Assembly: GCF_030246865.1 (NCBI RefSeq)
Contig: NZ_CP126738.1
Coordinates: 2,852,001 to 2,916,000, forward strand
From: Microbacterium sp. zg-B96
Lineage (GTDB): Bacteria; Actinomycetota; Actinomycetes; Actinomycetales; Microbacteriaceae
Reading direction: 5' to 3'
Length of the DNA stretch: 64,000 nt
A program made the position numbers and the translations under genes. This document shows, piece after piece, positions 49,362-59,035 of this stretch. How positions within the stretch are numbered: position 1 is the first letter of the stretch; each line of letters opens with the position of its first letter. The notes beneath the pieces are model-generated. The model searched no databases. It was not told where the DNA came from and saw nothing but the letters and a program-made list of their open reading frames with translations.

Positions 49362-51380
49362 TCAGTCCTCAACGGTCAGTCGGGCGCGAGCGATATTGTG
49401 GACTCGGCCAGCTGCCGTTCCCGAGTCCGTCGTGCTCTGGGACGTAACCCGGGCGCTCACGAAGTACGTGCCCGGTCGATCGAATGTGCACTCCTGGGCC
49501 ATCTCGAGGTGACGGGTAGGTTCGATTTCGATCGGCGCCGAGAAACTTCCGCTTCCGGTGAGGTCGAGCGCCAAGGACACGAGAGGCAGTCCGCCAGCAG
49601 GCGTGTCCGCGCTGATGTCGGCGCGCACAATTTGCCCGACCCGGACCCGCGCCGACCGCATTCCGTCAATCGACAGCGACACGACGGGCTGAATGCCCGC
49701 TCGCTCGCCTACGGCGCCGGGCACCGAGACCTGACCGCAATTGACGGTATAGTTCGTCGACGCGGCGGGCCCGATACCGCGTTCAACCCACGCCGCCAGC
49801 TGCCGCAACGCTGTGTGCAGCGCCCCGATGTACGAGACGGTGTGCGTCTGATCCGGCGGTGCGTCCGCGTCGCCGTGAGTCGCGTTGTCGATGTACCAGA
49901 GTCGGAAGCGGTGATCTGCACTGCCACCGGCGTTCTCATTCACCCGCTGCCGGTACCAGTCGGCCTGCCAGGGGAACGCTTCCCGGTCGAGCATGCAGGA
50001 CACGACGATCATCTTGTCCGACACCTTGCCGGACGGAACACTCCCCGCGGCGGCCGCTGCGAACATCGGTCCAAGCAGCATCGCACGCTGCGGATGCACG
50101 GGCTCACCCTGCCCGTCACGGTACATGTCGTAGACAGGGTATTCGGGGCCGGGCACCTGGTGCCGGTGATAGGTCTGCGCTGCGAGGAAGTTGGAGTTGT
50201 CCAGGGTTATGCCGTCCCCCGCCCGCAGCGAACCGACAACCTCAGGCGACTGTCCTGGTTCGAGAAGCACCCGCTGCCCTTCTACGGACATCACCCGCAG
50301 AACTTGACCGGCGGCGAGACCACTGCGCACATGCAGTTCGGCGCCGAGGATCCAGCCCGCCGGCGCCTCGCTCAAAACGACCCAACTCGCCCCCGACTGA
50401 CTGCTCGCCCCCGCATGCTGAAAGGACTCGTCGACGCCGCCCGATGTGGCGTCCCTCGCCGCGTCTGCGTCGACCACCGAGTCGATCGTGGCCGAATGCA
50501 CGACACGATCCCGATGCACGGACGAGTCCGGGTCCGCACCGAGATACCCCGGCACGGCCCAGAAGTCCGTCGCATACGCCGGATCGGCAGCCATAATGCC
50601 CGGATAGAGGGCACTGAATCCATGCATCCCCATTGTGCGCCAGCCGAACCACGAGCGCGGCGGAAACCCCATCTTGGTGACCTCATCGAAAGCGTCCTGC
50701 TCCTCGTCGGTCAGCACGAGGTGTCCGGGGTCTCCATCCACGTCGTGGGCATCCGCGATTCGGTCCAAGGAATTGCGCAGAACTCGTTGCGCGTGCATCC
50801 GCACCGCGAAGACGTTCGGCGCCGCCATGGGGCTCCCGATGACATATGGAACGTAGCCATCCCAGACCCCCGTCGTGTTCTCCGCAGCTCCGATGGTGCG
50901 GTAGCCGCCGCCGCTCCCTCCGTAGAGATATCCGTAGGCGCGGTGCTCGCCGTAGAGCGCGGCGGCAACGGCGCGGGAGAACCGGGCGGCGGCGGCGTTC
51001 GCGCGGTATGCGCCAATGGTCGGATCCACCCCGGATAGCGGGTTGGCGGCGTCCGGGCCGCCGCCGTTCGTCTCTACGAAGTACGCGCCGCTGGCCAAGG
51101 TGAATGTGAGCTTGTCCTCTTCCCCCTCGGCACGCTGCGCCAGGTTCTCGCTCTGCGGAACCGGTGTCACGTGCTGGAAGAACCGCCCCTCGTAGGCATT
51201 CGGGGAGGGGAAGTAGAACGAGAAGCGGGTGTCGCTCGAATCGAACCCGCCGTGCACGTAGCGATGCGCAACCGGGGACTCGCGCTGCTCATCGATGTCG
51301 ACCCACGCTCGGCCGAATGCGTCATCGACATCAGCGTCCCACGACTTATGCACCAGCTTCGCATCGGGTTCGGCACCCAT
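49362..51380 (-). CDS. Tannase/feruloyl-esterase-like alpha/beta hydrolase with C-terminal Ig-like domain
   Basis: A 672-residue protein without an evident signal peptide. The nucleophile elbow GYLYGGSGGGYRTIGAAEN lies near residue 150, followed by GVWDGYVPYVIGSP. A late His-containing block LWYIDNATHGDADAPP near 525 and the HTALRQLAAWVERG helix match the tannase/feruloyl-esterase layout. From about 575 a PKD/Ig-like beta domain follows (VSLSIDGMRSARVRVGQIVR ... GTYFVSARVTSQ). The presumed substrate is an ester or lactone on a plant glycan, which I infer only from context. Start at 51380 has AAGGAG. It ends the long minus-strand operon. Confidence 0.65.
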   Translation of the reverse strand: MGAEPDAKLVHKSWDADVDDAFGRAWVDIDEQRESPVAHRYVHGGFDSSDTRFSFYFPSPNAYEGRFFQHVTPVPQSENLAQRAEGEEDKLTFTLASGAYFVETNGGGPDAANPLSGVDPTIGAYRANAAAARFSRAVAAALYGEHRAYGYLYGGSGGGYRTIGAAENTTGVWDGYVPYVIGSPMAAPNVFAVRMHAQRVLRNSLDRIADAHDVDGDPGHLVLTDEEQDAFDEVTKMGFPPRSWFGWRTMGMHGFSALYPGIMAADPAYATDFWAVPGYLGADPDSSVHRDRVVHSATIDSVVDADAARDATSGGVDESFQHAGASSQSGASWVVLSEAPAGWILGAELHVRSGLAAGQVLRVMSVEGQRVLLEPGQSPEVVGSLRAGDGITLDNSNFLAAQTYHRHQVPGPEYPVYDMYRDGQGEPVHPQRAMLLGPMFAAAAAGSVPSGKVSDKMIVVSCMLDREAFPWQADWYRQRVNENAGGSADHRFRLWYIDNATHGDADAPPDQTHTVSYIGALHTALRQLAAWVERGIGPAASTNYTVNCGQVSVPGAVGERAGIQPVVSLSIDGMRSARVRVGQIVRADISADTPAGGLPLVSLALDLTGSGSFSAPIEIEPTRHLEMAQECTFDRPGTYFVSARVTSQSTTDSGTAAGRVHNIARARLTVED

Positions 51381-51417
51381 CTCGCACTCCTTCTTCGCAT
51401 TCACGCAGTGGCCGGCG

Positions 51418-52494
51418 TCAATCGAAATCATCGACGCGCCACTCGTCCAGCCACTGGATGTATGGGCGGTCCCCATCGAACTGGATCGGCAGCCAGACGT
51501 AGTCCGCGATCGCGGTGTTCTCCCCCGACCCCGCCGCCATGGCGGCGGCGAACACGCCCGGGGCCACGTCGGTCGACTTCGGAGCCTCGCCGCGCATGCG
51601 CGCAGCGACCGAGTCGTAGACGTTGGGCATGCCGACCGGGAGTTGGGGCAGCCAGCGATCGGCGAGCGCGATGTAGAGGTCCTGTTTCTGAGGATGCTTG
51701 AAGACGGAGCTGATCTGGGACCGGAATGACGTGGCCTCCTCGTCATCGCGATGCGTCAGCCCCAGCACGTCGAACGGGCCGTGGTAATCGGGGCCGGCGG
51801 CGACCTCGGTGAAATTCGGGAAGTACCCGGTGCTGCCGGAGGTGAGCAGATAGTGGATGCCGTTGCGCTCGAAATGGGCGGGCGCCTCTCGAGTGAAAGG
51901 GGGTCCAGGGTGACGGAAGTGCGACGAGAATTCGCCGCTCACGTCCGTATAGTCCTCTGAGAGTTCCGCACAGATGAGCTCGGTGTGGACCTTCTCGAAG
52001 TAGTAGTAGGCCCTCCCAGTCGCCGAATCCACGACCAGGTCGAAATCACCGGCGCTCATCCCCAACGGCTCCAGGCCGGTGCGGACGATGTCGTATGGCC
52101 CGAGCAGAGAGTCAGCCACGAGCACCGTGGACGCTTGCGTGTCATGCGAGCCCTCGCCCATGACTTTGAGCCAGCAAACGTATTTGCCGGTTGCACGGTT
52201 GTAGATGATGTGCGGACGATCCATCTTCTGTGCCGGATGCAACGGTGAAGATTCATCATCGATGACCGGCGGAATGATGAGACCGCGATCTTCCCAGTTG
52301 ACGAGGTCGATTGACGTGTACGCCCTCACTCCCCAATGCCAGATACCACTGCCGGGGGTGGTGCGCTCTTTGTTCTCCCCGTACCACGTGAAGATCCCGT
52401 CCTCATGGAAGATCGACCCGCCGTGCGCCTGGATTCGCTTTCCGTCACTGTCCAGCCAGACGTGACCCGGGCGAATGGTGTCGTCGGTGCTCAT
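51418..52494 (-). CDS. GH43-like glycoside hydrolase (exo-beta-1,3-galactanase group)
   Basis: A 358-residue five-bladed propeller protein. It opens with IQAHGGSIFHEDGIFTWYGENKE, the pattern of the GH43 subfamily that includes exo-beta-1,3-galactanases, followed by DRPHIIYNRATGKYVCWLK, GDFDLVVDSATGRAYYYFEK and PAHFERNGIHYLLTSGSTGY. The last contains a likely acid Glu region (TREAPAHF). No signal peptide or carbohydrate-binding module is present, so it would act on imported oligosaccharides. In this subfamily the usual N-terminal catalytic Asp is often replaced. It probably trims a galactan side chain or backbone. Confidence 0.75.
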   Translation of the reverse strand: MSTDDTIRPGHVWLDSDGKRIQAHGGSIFHEDGIFTWYGENKERTTPGSGIWHWGVRAYTSIDLVNWEDRGLIIPPVIDDESSPLHPAQKMDRPHIIYNRATGKYVCWLKVMGEGSHDTQASTVLVADSLLGPYDIVRTGLEPLGMSAGDFDLVVDSATGRAYYYFEKVHTELICAELSEDYTDVSGEFSSHFRHPGPPFTREAPAHFERNGIHYLLTSGSTGYFPNFTEVAAGPDYHGPFDVLGLTHRDDEEATSFRSQISSVFKHPQKQDLYIALADRWLPQLPVGMPNVYDSVAARMRGEAPKSTDVAPGVFAAAMAAGSGENTAIADYVWLPIQFDGDRPYIQWLDEWRVDDFD

Positions 52495-52536
52495 GCTCGT
52501 GCTCCTTCACAGGGAATGTTGATCGTGCTGCTCTCG

Positions 52537-52548
52537 ACCTGATCAGGT
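52537..52548. promoter_or_regulatory. Perfect 12-base palindrome between the GH43 and GH65-like genes
   Basis: ACCTGATCAGGT lies in the 100-base gap between two co-oriented genes. It could be an internal operator or part of an mRNA hairpin. No promoter is evident next to it. Confidence 0.3.
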
Positions 52549-52594
52549 GCGGTCGACGCGCCCCACAAGGACGCCTGCGGACACACCACCGCCG

Positions 52595-54970
52595 TCACTC
52601 TCCCTCCGTGCCAGCCGGAGTGGGGGATTCCTGTGCCGCCTGCACCAGGGCGTCGATGGCCTCCTGCGAGACCCGCCCCCGACTGAGCGCCACGAGCTGC
52701 CGGAGGGGTACTCCCCTGAGCGGGGTGAGACTCTCCGCCGAGGTCCCGGTTTGCGCGAGGAAGTTCCGGAGGAGTTCTCCCCCGCGGGCGTGCTCGAGCC
52801 AGCCTCCGATGGTGGCCTCGGCGGTCAGGTGAACCGGCGCCGTCGCGGCTGCATCCGCGACGGGAGGCTTCTGGGGCACCCGCTGCGAATCGAAGGCACA
52901 CCCCTCGGGGAATCGTTCGAATCCTTCGGCCCGCCAGGCCCATCCCTCAGGCGCCGGATGGCTCTGCACCAACAGGGCAACGGCGAGGAGGAGGCCACCG
53001 TTACCTGGAAGGTACAACGGCAGGATCCCGCGCATCTGCGGGTTATGGCCGACCACGGTGTAGCCGTTCTTCTGCTCGTCCCGTAGCAGCGCATCGATCG
53101 CGAGTGCAGGGTCTCCGAGCCGCGTCGCCGTCATCGCCATCACGGGGAAGTCCCAACCCCACGCGGTCGGCCAGTCCCAGGTCTCCCACACGTCCCCGAG
53201 GGTCGCTTTCATGAGTTCCGGGTCGATGATCGGCGTGGGCGGTAGGACCCCGAGCGCCATCAAGAGCGAGGGGTGGTCGTCACGGCGAAGCGGCTCGTCG
53301 GTCGCAACCGCCGTATAGCGCCCATCGACCGCGCACGGGCTGGCCAAGCCGTCTTGAACCGCCTGCCATCGGGCGTCGCGCTCGACGCCGGCGCGCTCAC
53401 GCCAGGTCTGGGCGATGTCGAGACCCCACCACCAGTACGCAAGCTCGAACGTCGGATCCACGGTTTTCCGCGCATCGTAGAACTCCTGGGCGGGCATGAT
53501 CGGCGGTCCGAGGTGGAACACGCCGTCCCGCTCGACCGCGAACGCCGCCATGAAGGTGGCCGTGGCGTCAACGAGGTCGCCGTACGTGGCGACGAGGTAT
53601 TCACGATGCTCGGGGCTGCTCGCCTGCCAGACCAGTTCGAGCAGGTGCAGGATGTGAGGCTGCTGCCATACCAAGAGAGCGCCGATGTCGCTGGGGCTTT
53701 CGCGCCCATCCGGCCCAGTTTGCTTCGGCCAGCGCGCGCCAGGATAGCCCTGCATCGCGGCCGTCGCTCGGGCTTCATCGACAACCGTGAGGTACCACTC
53801 GAGACTACGTTCGAGGAGTTCTGGACGACCCCACACCGCGAAGTGCGCCGCGTGCCAGAGGTGCATCTCCAGATGGAACTTGCCTTGCCAGCTGTTCGTG
53901 ACGAGGCCAGTTTCCTGGGGCGGCAGGTGTCCCGCACTGTGCACACGTGTCAGGTATTGGGAAAGCACGACCCGGCGCTCAAATTCGTGCGCGCGCGGGT
54001 CGGCGCTCGCCGAAAGATCCAGCGCTGCGCCGCTCATCCAGAACGCCTCCCCTGCGTCCGCGGACGCGCGCGCGACCTCGGGGAACGACGGCAGGAGTCC
54101 GCTGGGCGCAGCTCCGAATCGAACGACGAGGTCGATGTGGGGCCGATCGACCGCGACGACGAACTCATGAGCGACCGCTGTCTCGATCAGAATTCCATCG
54201 GTCGCCGAGACTTCGACGACGTAGGCGAAGTCGTCCACCCGGCGGTAAATGATGTCGCCGTCGAGGGTCGATGTGTGGCGGTCATGCGCGTCCCAGTCAT
54301 CCGTCTGGAAGAACCCGTCGCTTGCATACGGGAATCGCAAGACGACGCGTGCCCGACCGTCCATAAGGAGACGTGACGTGATTCGAAAGGCCACGACAGA
54401 GTCATCGGGAGACGCGACAGTCTGCACATGAACGGCTTCACCGTCGAAGCTGAACGCACTGGAGATCATCCCGGTCCACAGGTCCAGCGACTGATCGACG
54501 TCAGCCAGTGCCGCCGGATCGTCTTCCACAGCATCCCCGGGTGTATGACGGAGTTCGAGGCCCACCCGTCCGAGGTCCATTCGCTGCGGGTTGGCATTGA
54601 GCCACGCTCCGGCTTTGAACTCGTCCGCTACATTGCCGGACATCGCGCCCATCATGTCGTGTTTGTCGAGGTAGCGAACGGGCCCGCGCGTGGTGTCGTA
54701 CGTCGTCATCGCGTCCTCTATCGTGTAGCCCTCGGGATTCGGCATCTCGTGCCACCCCCAGTTGCTCATCGTGGCGGTGTTGACCGCGACCGCGCCGGCC
54801 GCCATGGCTCGACGCGCATCGTGGAAGTCTGCGAAGGTCTGCATGCCGGTGATGTCGGCGTTGTAGCCGAAATCACCGTTGCCGACGGTCAACACGTGCT
54901 CGGGATGCGGCTGGCGCACCGTGACTCGGTGACGCGCGGCGAGCGCGGCCCTGTCGATTCGCTCGGACAT
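52595..54970 (-). CDS. (alpha/alpha)6-barrel glycoside hydrolase, GH65/GH95-like
   Basis: A 791-residue cytoplasmic protein. The N-terminal ~270 residues form a beta-sandwich domain (VGNGDFGYNADITGMQTFAD near the start). A linker leads to an (alpha/alpha)6 barrel with LVTNSWQGKFHLEMHLWHAA near residue 390 and GYPGARWPKQTGPDGRESPS near 440, patterns reminiscent of clan GH-L enzymes. The final ~75 residues form a separate helical piece (WLEHARGGELLRNFLAQTG ... PLRQLVALSRGRVSQEAIDALV) like small domains that end some actinobacterial glycosidases. The ATG at 54970 has AGGAGA. The bond it cleaves is unknown; context suggests a galactan- or rhamnose-containing oligosaccharide. Confidence 0.6.
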   Translation of the reverse strand: MSERIDRAALAARHRVTVRQPHPEHVLTVGNGDFGYNADITGMQTFADFHDARRAMAAGAVAVNTATMSNWGWHEMPNPEGYTIEDAMTTYDTTRGPVRYLDKHDMMGAMSGNVADEFKAGAWLNANPQRMDLGRVGLELRHTPGDAVEDDPAALADVDQSLDLWTGMISSAFSFDGEAVHVQTVASPDDSVVAFRITSRLLMDGRARVVLRFPYASDGFFQTDDWDAHDRHTSTLDGDIIYRRVDDFAYVVEVSATDGILIETAVAHEFVVAVDRPHIDLVVRFGAAPSGLLPSFPEVARASADAGEAFWMSGAALDLSASADPRAHEFERRVVLSQYLTRVHSAGHLPPQETGLVTNSWQGKFHLEMHLWHAAHFAVWGRPELLERSLEWYLTVVDEARATAAMQGYPGARWPKQTGPDGRESPSDIGALLVWQQPHILHLLELVWQASSPEHREYLVATYGDLVDATATFMAAFAVERDGVFHLGPPIMPAQEFYDARKTVDPTFELAYWWWGLDIAQTWRERAGVERDARWQAVQDGLASPCAVDGRYTAVATDEPLRRDDHPSLLMALGVLPPTPIIDPELMKATLGDVWETWDWPTAWGWDFPVMAMTATRLGDPALAIDALLRDEQKNGYTVVGHNPQMRGILPLYLPGNGGLLLAVALLVQSHPAPEGWAWRAEGFERFPEGCAFDSQRVPQKPPVADAAATAPVHLTAEATIGGWLEHARGGELLRNFLAQTGTSAESLTPLRGVPLRQLVALSRGRVSQEAIDALVQAAQESPTPAGTEGE

Positions 54971-55050
54971 ACGGTCTCCTGGTCGTTCGGTCAGAGTGCA
55001 GTTCTCCGGCGGTGCTCCGGTTGCCGACGTCGATATGTGATCCATAACAT

Positions 55051-56397
55051 TCAGCGGACGGCTCTCACCCGCCACACGACGACGATCCCGCCGGCCAGCA
55101 CGAGCATGCCTGCCAGGAGATAGAGAGCGGTGAAGTTGCTTGCGCCGGCAGCTCCGGTGGCCAGGAGCAAGGGCGCGAAGAGGGGCGCAACCGCCTGCGG
55201 GATCTTTTGAGAGAACGCCGTGATGCCCATGAAACGTCCGGCCTGCGTCTCACGGTGCGGCAGCACGTCCAGCACCATCGCCTGGTTGATGGCAAGGAAG
55301 ACAGCGATCCCGAGTGATGAGAGCACCCCTCCGAGGATGAGCGCAGGAAGGCTGTACGCGAACGCCGAGACACCCGCTCCGGTGGCGAAGAGCAGGACCG
55401 ACGCAAGGATGAACGGCCGCCGGCGCCCGAACCGGTCCGAGATCCAGCCGCTGGCGATCGCCCCTGTCGCCGAGACCGCTGTGCCCACGCCAGACATCAA
55501 TGCCACCACGCCGCCGATTTCCTGTACCGGCAGCTGCATCCGGTCGGCAAAGAAGAACGTCCCGTAGGTGGATGTGAAGGTAATGCCGGCGAAGAACAGG
55601 AATCGACCCAACCAGTTCCAGGCGAAGTCGGGGTGTTCGCGAGGATGGAACCCATAACTGCGGAACAGCCGTCTGGCAGTCAGCCGGTGCTCGAAGCGCA
55701 ACCGTCGGGAGTCGTCGTCCCTGACGAACACCACGAACGCCACTACGAGGGGGATTCCAACGAAAGCCGGCATCCACATCGCCAGCCCGATATCCCCGGC
55801 GAACGGGCCGACGAGCAGCACTCCGGTGACGGGCGCGACCTGACTCACAACCCCGGTGAATGCTCCCACCTTGCCTCGCTGCGATACGGCGAGTCTGTCC
55901 GCCTGGATGTTGCCGATCGAGCCGAGCGCCGTCCCCCAGCCCAGATTGGCGAGAATCCAGCCTACGCCGAGCGTGAGGACGTCCGGCGACGAGGCCATCA
56001 CTGCGATCGCGACGGTTCCCAGGATGAGGCCGATGACGGTGAACGGTCGCCGTCTACCCCAGCGACTTCTGGTTCGGTCGCTCAGAATGCCTGTCAGCGG
56101 GGCACTGATGAGGCTGAAGACAGAGCCCGCGCCGATGATGTATCCGAGTACCGCTTCATTGCCAGGCTCTAACAAGTCCAGTTGTAGGGCGAGCGTGAAG
56201 ACCATGGGCACGAGGTAGGCCAGTGCTGCGCCGAGCGTCCCCGCCAGCAGCAGCGCGACCTCTGCGCGGGACATGCCCGGCGTCTCCGCGGCGGGGCGTT
56301 CCGAAGGGGCAGCTACGTCGACAAGCGGTCCGAGCGCGACCGAGTGCACAGACAGAGCGTCGCCGAAGGACTCCGCGCCCTGACTGCGATCCATCAC
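55051..56397 (-). CDS. MFS transporter, glycoside/sugar type
   Basis: A 448-residue protein with twelve helices. The first inter-helix loop has GILSDRTRSRWGRRRPF and the seventh-eighth loop has GWISDRFGRRRPF, the paired MFS signatures with the RRRPF ending seen in glycoside/pentoside carriers. It probably moves a sugar or glycoside across the membrane. It sits between the ABC ATPase gene (overlap of 4 bases, GTGA) and the GH65-like gene, so one operon encodes both an ABC importer and an MFS carrier. The GTG at 56397 or the next ATG at 56394 may be the true start. Confidence 0.85.
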   Translation of the reverse strand: MMDRSQGAESFGDALSVHSVALGPLVDVAAPSERPAAETPGMSRAEVALLLAGTLGAALAYLVPMVFTLALQLDLLEPGNEAVLGYIIGAGSVFSLISAPLTGILSDRTRSRWGRRRPFTVIGLILGTVAIAVMASSPDVLTLGVGWILANLGWGTALGSIGNIQADRLAVSQRGKVGAFTGVVSQVAPVTGVLLVGPFAGDIGLAMWMPAFVGIPLVVAFVVFVRDDDSRRLRFEHRLTARRLFRSYGFHPREHPDFAWNWLGRFLFFAGITFTSTYGTFFFADRMQLPVQEIGGVVALMSGVGTAVSATGAIASGWISDRFGRRRPFILASVLLFATGAGVSAFAYSLPALILGGVLSSLGIAVFLAINQAMVLDVLPHRETQAGRFMGITAFSQKIPQAVAPLFAPLLLATGAAGASNFTALYLLAGMLVLAGGIVVVWRVRAVR

Positions 56398-57233
56398 CGA
56401 GCCGCAGCCAGCGCTGCCTTGAGCGCCCAGCGTGCCTCACGGCGCGCGCGCTGCCTGTCGGGGTCAGATGTCGGTGCGGCGAGTAGCAGCGTGCGCGTGT
56501 ACTCGTCGATCGGGTTCGACGTCACCTGAGCGGTCGACCCGGTCTCGACGAGCTCGCCGCGGTACATCACGGCAACGCGGTGGCTGATGTGCCGAACGAC
56601 CGACAAGTCGTGTGTGATGAACAGGTAGGCGACCCCGGTCTCACGTTGGAGCTCGATGAACAGGTCCATCACACGCGCCTGCGTCGTCAGATCCAGCGCG
56701 CTGACCGGCTCGTCGCACACGATGAGGCGCGGCTTCAACGCGAGAGCGCGCGCGATCGCAACACGCTGACGCTGGCCACCACTGAACTCCCGTGGGTACC
56801 TCTGGGCGGAGTTGGACGGCATCCCCACGCGATCGAGCAGCGTCATGACGCGCATCCGCGCTTCCCGACCTTCCAGCCCCTGGGCGATGAGCGGCTCGGC
56901 AAGGATGTCCGCGATCTGCAACGCGGGATTCAGGCTCGTGTATGGATCTTGGAAGACGACCTGGATGTCACGGGCCAGAGGGCGCCTTCGCTTGCTCGGA
57001 AGGTGGGTGATGTCACGGCCGTCGAAGCGAATGGACCCTCCTGTCGGGCTCGCCAGGCCCAGGACCGCTCGACCCAAAGTCGTCTTTCCCGACCCGGACT
57101 CGCCCACCAGCCCTAGCGTCTCGCCCGGCGCGATGTTGAGCGAAACCCCCTTGAGAATCTCTGGAGATCGCCGGCGAAATCCCTTGCCCGGGTAGCTGAG
57201 AGTCAGATCCTCGACCTCCAGCAATGCACTCAT
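56394..57233 (-). CDS. ABC importer ATP-binding protein, OppF-like
   Basis: A 279-residue ATPase with Walker A GESGSGKTT near residue 44, Q-loop VVFQDPYTSLNP, signature FSGGQRQRV and Walker B RLIVCDEPVSALD, then the H-loop ITHD. It pairs with the ATPase half of the fusion protein encoded upstream. The ATG overlaps that gene's stop (ATGA at 57230-57233). Part of an oligopeptide-type importer whose surroundings (GH78, GH43, GH2) suggest an oligosaccharide substrate. Confidence 0.92.
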   Translation of the reverse strand: MSALLEVEDLTLSYPGKGFRRRSPEILKGVSLNIAPGETLGLVGESGSGKTTLGRAVLGLASPTGGSIRFDGRDITHLPSKRRRPLARDIQVVFQDPYTSLNPALQIADILAEPLIAQGLEGREARMRVMTLLDRVGMPSNSAQRYPREFSGGQRQRVAIARALALKPRLIVCDEPVSALDLTTQARVMDLFIELQRETGVAYLFITHDLSVVRHISHRVAVMYRGELVETGSTAQVTSNPIDEYTRTLLLAAPTSDPDRQRARREARWALKAALAAAR

Positions 57234-59035
57234 TTCCGTCCCTCTCCTGCTGCGGCAGTCACCGGGAGGTCCTCCCGCACCACGTCCTCGTCGAGGATGG
57301 CGCCAACGAGTTCCTGCGTGTATCGCTGCTTCGGCGACTGGAAGATCTCCCTCACCGGACCCTCCTCCACAAGTTCGCCGTCGCGCATGACGACCACGCG
57401 GTCCGCGAGGTCGGCGATGACGCCGAAGTTGTGCGTCACCAGAAGCACGCCCATTCCCAACTCCCCCTGCAGTTCGCGCAGCAAATCGAGGATCTCTGCC
57501 TGCACCGTGACGTCCAGTGCGGTCGTCGGCTCGTCCGCGATGAGCAGCTTCGGCCGTGAGACGACGGCTCCGGCGATGAGAACGCGCTGTGCCATCCCTC
57601 CTGAGATCTGATGGGGGTAGGACGCGAAGGTGCGCCGCGGGTCGGGGATCCCTACCCGTTCGAGCAGGGCGAGGATGGAGTCCTTGGCTTCCTTGCGGGA
57701 CATGCTCTTGGTGAGCCCCTCCATCAGCTGCGAGCCGACAGTGAAGCTCGGGTCGAGATTCGCCATCGGTTCTTGGGGAATGTACGAGATGACACCTCCG
57801 CGTAGTTTGCGCAGCTCGCCCGGCGACTTGCCCAGCAGCGAGTCACCGGCAAGCGTCAGCTCATCCGCCGTGATCCGCGCTTCCTTGGGCAGCAGCCCGA
57901 GGATCGAGAATGCCGTCTGCGTCTTGCCCGAACCCGATTCACCCACGACTCCGACGATTTCGCCGGGGTTCACATCCAGCGACACGCCACGAACGACCTC
58001 CCTATAGTTGCCGTCGGGCATCGGGTACTGGACGCGAAGATTGCGGACGCTCAGCAATCCTCCGCGCATCGTCTCTGCCGCCGCGTCCGGGTCTGCAGCA
58101 GGCTCCGGCACCGCCGCCGCCAAGCTTCGCTTCTTCTTCACGGTCGATTGCGGACCTGCCAACACGTCGCGGTAGGCGTTTCCGAGCAAGATCAGCCCTC
58201 CATTGAGGAGAGCGAGAAACAGCGCCGGCCACACCAGCTGGATCGGCTGGGAGTAGATGTTGATGAACGCGTCATTGGTCATCGACCCGAAGCTCGGCGT
58301 CTGCGTGGACCCGAAGCCGAGGAACGCGAGTCCTGCCTGAACGCCGATGGCGGAGCTCGCGAGGAAGGATGCCGAGATGATGACCGGCCCGCGGACGATG
58401 TAGAAAACGTGCCGGGAGAGGATCCGCCAATTCGACAGGCCCGACACTCGGGCGGCATCCACGTACAGCTCGTTGCGGACCCCCTCGACGAGGTTTCGAA
58501 CGAGTCTGAAGATGCCCGGAGCAAGGAACAGCCCGAAGATGAACATCATTCCCTGGTAACTGCTCCCCATGACGGGGTAGAGCACCATCACCAGGATCAG
58601 GGCGGGGAAGGTCATCAGGAGATTGAAGACCCAGGAGGCGATGGCGTCAGTGCGCTTGCCGACGTATCCGGCGATGAGGCCGAAGACAGAGCCCACGGCG
58701 ACTCCGACTCCGGCGCCGATCAGCGCCGAAATGACTGAGACATTGATGGATGTCAGGACCCTCGCCCAAATGTCGCGACCGTACTGGTCACCACCCAGCG
58801 GCCAGCCCGGTGTGCCCGGAGCGGCATTGATATGGTCCAGCGACGCATACATGGGGTCGTGGGTGCTCAGGAGCGGCTCGAACAGACCTAGAAGCACGAT
58901 GGCAAGGAGGACGACCAAGCTGCCCAGGCCCAGCGGTTTGCGCAGCAGACGCCGGAAAGCACCTGCTCGCTTCCTCGTCGTCAGATCGGGGATCTCATTG
59001 GCGACGATCGAGTCTGCGGGATCGTAGACGGTCAT
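57230..59035 (-). CDS. Fused ABC permease-ATPase (OppC-OppD type)
   Basis: A 601-residue fusion. Residues ~1-300 form a DppC/OppC-type permease (GGDQYGRDIWARVL, EAA-like region NELYVDAARVSGLSNWRI). A Lys/Ala/Pro-rich linker at ~300-330 leads to an OppD-type ATPase with Walker A GESGSGKTQ, signature ISGGMAQRV and Walker B LLIADEPTTALD. The ATG at 59035 overlaps the upstream permease stop (ATGA); the longer open frame reaching 59062 lies inside that gene. Fusing permease and ATPase fixes their ratio; such fusions are recorded in actinobacteria and other taxa but remain uncommon in importers. Confidence 0.92.
   Translation of the reverse strand: MTVYDPADSIVANEIPDLTTRKRAGAFRRLLRKPLGLGSLVVLLAIVLLGLFEPLLSTHDPMYASLDHINAAPGTPGWPLGGDQYGRDIWARVLTSINVSVISALIGAGVGVAVGSVFGLIAGYVGKRTDAIASWVFNLLMTFPALILVMVLYPVMGSSYQGMMFIFGLFLAPGIFRLVRNLVEGVRNELYVDAARVSGLSNWRILSRHVFYIVRGPVIISASFLASSAIGVQAGLAFLGFGSTQTPSFGSMTNDAFINIYSQPIQLVWPALFLALLNGGLILLGNAYRDVLAGPQSTVKKKRSLAAAVPEPAADPDAAAETMRGGLLSVRNLRVQYPMPDGNYREVVRGVSLDVNPGEIVGVVGESGSGKTQTAFSILGLLPKEARITADELTLAGDSLLGKSPGELRKLRGGVISYIPQEPMANLDPSFTVGSQLMEGLTKSMSRKEAKDSILALLERVGIPDPRRTFASYPHQISGGMAQRVLIAGAVVSRPKLLIADEPTTALDVTVQAEILDLLRELQGELGMGVLLVTHNFGVIADLADRVVVMRDGELVEEGPVREIFQSPKQRYTQELVGAILDEDVVREDLPVTAAAGEGRK

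Noticed and set aside
49398..51038. 546-codon plus-strand frame opposite the tannase-like hydrolase
   Set aside because: Its translation has no domain-like pattern, and the minus strand has the nucleophile elbow and a good ribosome site.
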